Assembly (NCBI RefSeq): GCF_001427145.1
Contig: NZ_LMGL01000001.1
Span: forward strand, 372,823-436,822
Source of the DNA: Microbacterium sp. Root166
GTDB lineage: Bacteria > Actinomycetota > Actinomycetes > Actinomycetales > Microbacteriaceae
DNA length: 64,000 nucleotides
Reading direction: 5' to 3'
Position numbers and translations under genes: made by a program
The notes under the pieces: generated by a model
Database searches by the model: none
The model's input: only the letters and a program-made list of their open reading frames with translations
What the model was told of the DNA's origin: nothing
In this document: positions 61,467 to 64,000 of the stretch, piece by piece
Layout: each line of letters starts with the position of its first letter
Position numbering within the stretch: the stretch's first letter is position 1

Positions 61467-62456
61467 TCAGTCCGACCACGTGCGCACGGCGCCGGCGATG
61501 GCTTCTGCCGTCGCACGGTCCGGCTGGGCTCCGACGCCGCCGGCACCCCGCGTGGACGCGGTGCCGCAGGCGACGCCGAGCGCCAGGCTGCGATCCGTCG
61601 CGAGTCCCGAGAGCCGGCCGGCCAAGAAACCCGCGGCCAGACTGTCGCCCGCGCCCACGGTGTCGACGAGCACACCCGAGACCTCCGGAACGGCAGCATG
61701 CACACGGCTCACGGCGACGGAGTCCAGCGTCGCGGCGAGCGCGCCATCCGCTCCGAGCTTGCGCACCACGATCGCGCCGGCGGGCATCCGCTCCAGGAGA
61801 GCGCGGACAGCGGATTCGGGATCCGAGAGTCCCGTGATGCCCTCGAGCTCCTGCTCGTTGCCGAAGAAGACGTCGGTGTGCGCGATGACCTCCAGGATGC
61901 CGCGGTCCCACGTCTGGTCCGGGTCAAAGTTGCCGTCCAGCGACGTCGATAGACCGGCGGCCCGGGCACGGGCGAACAGCGGGGCGGCGTCCCCCCAGAG
62001 CGCGTGCTGCAGAAAGTAGCTGCCGACGTGCAGGTGCGCGGCGCCGGCGAAGTCTTCGGGAACGTCGGTCGCTGCGGTCATCCCGATCGAGCCCATCGCG
62101 GTCAGGATCGCCCGGTCGCCGTCCGGCCGCGTGAGGTGCGTGGATGAGCCGGTCGGCACAGAAGCGTCTACCCGGATGCGCGAGACGTCCATCCCGCGAT
62201 CGGTCAGGGTGCGCACGATGTAGTCGCCGAAGTCATCCCGGCCGACGACGCCGACCATCGTGGTCGGCACGCCGGCAGCCGCGGCTCCGCATGCGGTGAT
62301 CGCGGAGGAGCTGCCCATGGTGAGCTCAGTGAAGGGAACGAGCTGCTCGTGCTGGCCGAACCGGATCGCCTCTTCGGTGAGGCCGACAATGAGGTCGACG
62401 CACAGCTCGCCGACCACGAGCAGCCGATCCGTCACGGCGCCAGCGGCTTCAGCCAT
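61467..62456 (-). CDS. PfkB/ribokinase-family sugar kinase
   Basis: Kinase of 329 residues. LVVGELCVDLIVGL, MGSSSAITACGAAAAG, VFFGNEQELEGITGL and the ATP and catalytic motif VDTVGAGDSLAAGFLAG are complete. ATG at 62454-62456 follows AAGGAG by ten bases and overlaps the preceding gene by 25 bases; a GTG at 62435 (GTGA overlap) is also possible. It follows a SIS protein, so it may phosphorylate a ketose-phosphate or 2-keto-3-deoxy sugar. Confidence 0.85.
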   Translation of the reverse strand: MAEAAGAVTDRLLVVGELCVDLIVGLTEEAIRFGQHEQLVPFTELTMGSSSAITACGAAAAGVPTTMVGVVGRDDFGDYIVRTLTDRGMDVSRIRVDASVPTGSSTHLTRPDGDRAILTAMGSIGMTAATDVPEDFAGAAHLHVGSYFLQHALWGDAAPLFARARAAGLSTSLDGNFDPDQTWDRGILEVIAHTDVFFGNEQELEGITGLSDPESAVRALLERMPAGAIVVRKLGADGALAATLDSVAVSRVHAAVPEVSGVLVDTVGAGDSLAAGFLAGRLSGLATDRSLALGVACGTASTRGAGGVGAQPDRATAEAIAGAVRTWSD

Positions 62457-62764
62457 TGGGCCCACACTCCTTCGCACGTCACGTCGTTCCGCTCGCACCA
62501 GGAGCGGACGGATGCCTCAGCCGCCCGCATCGCCGACTCCATGTTCTCGCGTCCGCGGTCCGAGCCGTGCACCTTCACGAGGTGCCAGGTCGATACGGCG
62601 GCCGCGGCATCCGCTCCGCTCGTCGCACTCGCGCCGGTCGGAGTGTGCACGGCGATGACGTCACCGTCACCGAGCGAGAGCTCCCCCGCCACCTCAGCGG
62701 CCACCTCGACGAGCAGTTCGCCCACCGCGGCGTGAGGCGGGACCGCGACCGTGATGACCGGCAT
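62432..62764 (-). CDS. Small protein with N-terminal Pro, possibly tautomerase-like
   Basis: Cytoplasmic protein of 110 residues that starts MPVITVAVPP, so after Met removal Pro becomes the first residue, as in 4-oxalocrotonate tautomerases. The order strand, helix (AVGELLVEVAAEVAGEL), strand (GDVIAVHTPTGA), then strand (WHLVKVHGSDRG) and helix (ENMESAMRAAEASVRSWCE) with a last strand could be a doubled beta-alpha-beta fold. The family is not firmly recognised. Overlaps the SIS gene by one base and the kinase gene by 25, so it is a true operon member. Confidence 0.6.
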   Translation of the reverse strand: MPVITVAVPPHAAVGELLVEVAAEVAGELSLGDGDVIAVHTPTGASATSGADAAAAVSTWHLVKVHGSDRGRENMESAMRAAEASVRSWCERNDVTCEGVWAQWLKPLAP

Positions 62765-63669
62765 CAGCTCGTGGCGAGGACGGAGCGGTTGAGGAACGGC
62801 GGAGTGTCGGGGTTGCGCCCCACCTCGCGTGCGAGAGCGAGTGCGAGGCGGTGAGCCAGCACGAGGTTCGCCTGCGGGTCGAGGTCGTCCGTGTAGACAG
62901 TGGCACCGGTCGCGCGCACGTCATCGGCGATCACGTCTGGCAGATCTCCCAGCACCCAGACGAGCGAGTCGGGACCTGCGCACGAGATGGGGCCATGCTG
63001 GTACTCCCAGACCGGGTAGGCCTCGGTCCACGCGCCCGCGGACTCGCGCACCTTGAGCGCCGCCTCGTGGGCGAGCCCGACGCTCCAGCGGTGGCCGAGG
63101 AAGACGATGTGCTTCACGCGAGCGGGGTCCGCCGGAAGAGGAAGCTCGAGCGCGGTCCGGGCGTCGTCGACGAGGGTGTCGGGGATGAGCCCGATCGAGG
63201 CGCGCAACGTGGTGAGGACCGTCGTCGCGAAGCGCGTCTGCACGATGGAGGTCTCGTCGGCGAAGCCGAGGTGGATGACGCGGTCGCACAGCTCGCCCAA
63301 CGGGGTGTCCAGGTCGCCCAGGATCGCGGTGACGCGGTGTGAGTCCTTGAAGCGCTCGACGATCTCGACGACATCGGCGGTCGTTCCCGAGCGTGAGATG
63401 ACCACGATGTGCTCGTCGTCGTCCACCCAGTTCAACTCGGTGGGGATCGCGGCGCGGGTGCGGCCGAGTCCGGCGTCATTGCGCAGATAGGCGTAGGAGT
63501 CGCCGATGTAGTACGACGTGCCGCAGCCGATGACGATGACGTTCTCACCGTGCCGGGGAAGGAGATCGAGCTGCTCCGCAGGAAGCGCGATCGCCTGCGA
63601 CCACATCTCGGGCTGGCTCGTCAGCTCCTGCTCCGTCACCAAGCCCAAAGCGGTTGCGTGATCGTTCAT
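62764..63669 (-). CDS. SIS-domain sugar isomerase/deaminase (AgaS-like paralogue)
   Basis: Cytoplasmic protein of 301 residues, clearly paralogous to the one at 41775: VIVIGCGTSYYIGDSYAYLR, VISRSGTTADVVEIVERF, ADETSIVQTRFATTVL, LGHRWSVGLAHEAALKVRE and the end RSVLATS. Both SIS halves are complete. It heads an operon with a small Pro-2 protein and a PfkB kinase and is divergent from a sugar-binding lipoprotein gene, so it should act on an imported amino sugar. ATG follows GAGGAA. Confidence 0.82.
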   Translation of the reverse strand: MNDHATALGLVTEQELTSQPEMWSQAIALPAEQLDLLPRHGENVIVIGCGTSYYIGDSYAYLRNDAGLGRTRAAIPTELNWVDDDEHIVVISRSGTTADVVEIVERFKDSHRVTAILGDLDTPLGELCDRVIHLGFADETSIVQTRFATTVLTTLRASIGLIPDTLVDDARTALELPLPADPARVKHIVFLGHRWSVGLAHEAALKVRESAGAWTEAYPVWEYQHGPISCAGPDSLVWVLGDLPDVIADDVRATGATVYTDDLDPQANLVLAHRLALALAREVGRNPDTPPFLNRSVLATS

Positions 63670-63754
63670 GCGGGTTCCTCCTGGATCGGACTCGACCCCG
63701 AGGGAACGAGCGAGTGAGCACATTCAACCAGAAATGAGCAGGCAGTGGAAGTTC

Positions 63755-63784
63755 TTGACTATTTGACGGAGATGGGTGAATACT
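63755..63784 (+). promoter_or_regulatory. Candidate promoter of the 63849 gene
   Basis: TTGACT (63755-63760) and AATACT (63779-63784) are 18 bases apart in an unusually AT-rich stretch between divergent operons. A TANNNT box TACTTT (63781-63786) overlaps. Confidence 0.4.
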
Positions 63785-63848
63785 TTCCATCCAAGAGGCG
63801 CAACGCAGCACCGCGGTCGCGCCGCACAGAATCCGAAGGGATCGCAGC

Positions 63849-64000
63849 GTGAATCTCACCACCAAGCGTGTTGTCGGCGGGGCGGCCATGCTCGCCGCCG
63901 GAGCACTCGCACTCTCCGGCTGCGCCGGTTTCGGCGGCGGGGGCGGCAACGACGACGCCGACTCGCAGTCGCTCACGTTCACCACGTGGGGCAGTGAAGC
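63849..64000 (+). CDS. Sugar ABC transporter binding lipoprotein (5' part only)
   Basis: The first 50 codons only; the rest lies beyond the window. It starts with GTG at 63849 behind AAGGGA. The signal ends in a lipobox ALSGC (Cys25), followed by a Gly-rich linker and SLTFTTWGSEA, the usual beginning of family 1 solute-binding proteins. It should supply the divergent SIS-kinase operon with its sugar. Confidence 0.8.
   Translation, partial: MNLTTKRVVGGAAMLAAGALALSGCAGFGGGGGNDDADSQSLTFTTWGSE

Noticed and set aside
62432..62764. Fusion of the 110-residue protein with the PfkB kinase
   Set aside because: The two frames differ; overlap with a ribosome site before the kinase start shows separate genes.

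Overview
The window is very GC-rich DNA with tightly packed genes. Many start codons overlap the previous stop (ATGA), and Asp-Ala pairs are often written GAT-GCC. Signal peptides, lipoprotein boxes and a DesA-D siderophore operon are present. Together these point to an actinobacterium of the Microbacteriaceae, most likely Microbacterium; this placement is inference. No rRNA, tRNA, CRISPR array, transposase or phage gene was seen.

Layout. (1) 1-20772 is an arabinose-glycan locus. It holds two secreted GH43-type enzymes (the first cut by the window edge), a secreted multi-domain protein without a catalytic domain, a Tat-exported GH127, an NAD-dependent epimerase/dehydratase-like protein, a LacI regulator divergent from a carbohydrate ABC importer, a cytoplasmic GH127 and an MFS exporter with a structured leader. 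A DUF1992 gene sits inside it. Near-palindromes built on the half-site GTTAYCG lie at the secreted-enzyme, LacI and ABC promoters and suggest one LacI regulon. (2) 20785-26373 is mostly housekeeping: a small protein, gluconokinase, an alpha/beta hydrolase, a small membrane protein, glutamate decarboxylase, a thiolase and PanD. (3) 26401-34332 is an iron-box-controlled desferrioxamine-type operon, desABCD, extended by a cytoplasmic penicillin-acylase-like Ntn hydrolase and a second siderophore acyltransferase. (4) 34329-37286 holds an AlkD-like protein, an EI24 membrane protein, a GlsB/YeaQ-type protein and a rhodanese. (5) 37489-46194 is an amino-sugar/tagatose locus: an ABC importer with NagB on the minus strand, and SIS isomerase, ROK kinase, PfkB kinase, class II aldolase and DeoR regulator on the plus strand. 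(6) 46200-51494 carries ArsR-VOC, a Pro/Ala-rich membrane protein and a two-component system divergent from VanY- and VanZ-like genes. (7) 51518-59389 is a FadR-type-regulated ribose-type ABC importer flanked by two enolase-superfamily enzymes, one very like L-fuconate dehydratase. (8) 59416-64000 holds a small unknown protein, a DJ-1/PfpI protein divergent from a LysR regulator, a minus-strand operon of SIS protein, small Pro-2 protein and PfkB kinase, and the start of another sugar-binding lipoprotein.

The overall logic is a plant- or glycan-feeding soil actinobacterium. Enzymes are secreted, oligosaccharides are imported by ABC systems, and cytoplasmic hydrolases, isomerases and kinases finish the job, each under a local regulator. 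Besides the genes, the window is rich in long inverted repeats in intergenic gaps and in leaderless-type promoters (TANNNT exactly six bases before the start codon) at four regulator or membrane genes.

Most likely sources of something new: the acylase/acyltransferase extension of the siderophore operon, the leader in front of the MFS gene, the SIS / Pro-2 protein / PfkB operon, the shared two-cysteine C-terminal domain of the secreted proteins, and the repeated hairpin elements. All functions are read from sequence pattern and memory of families; no database search was possible.
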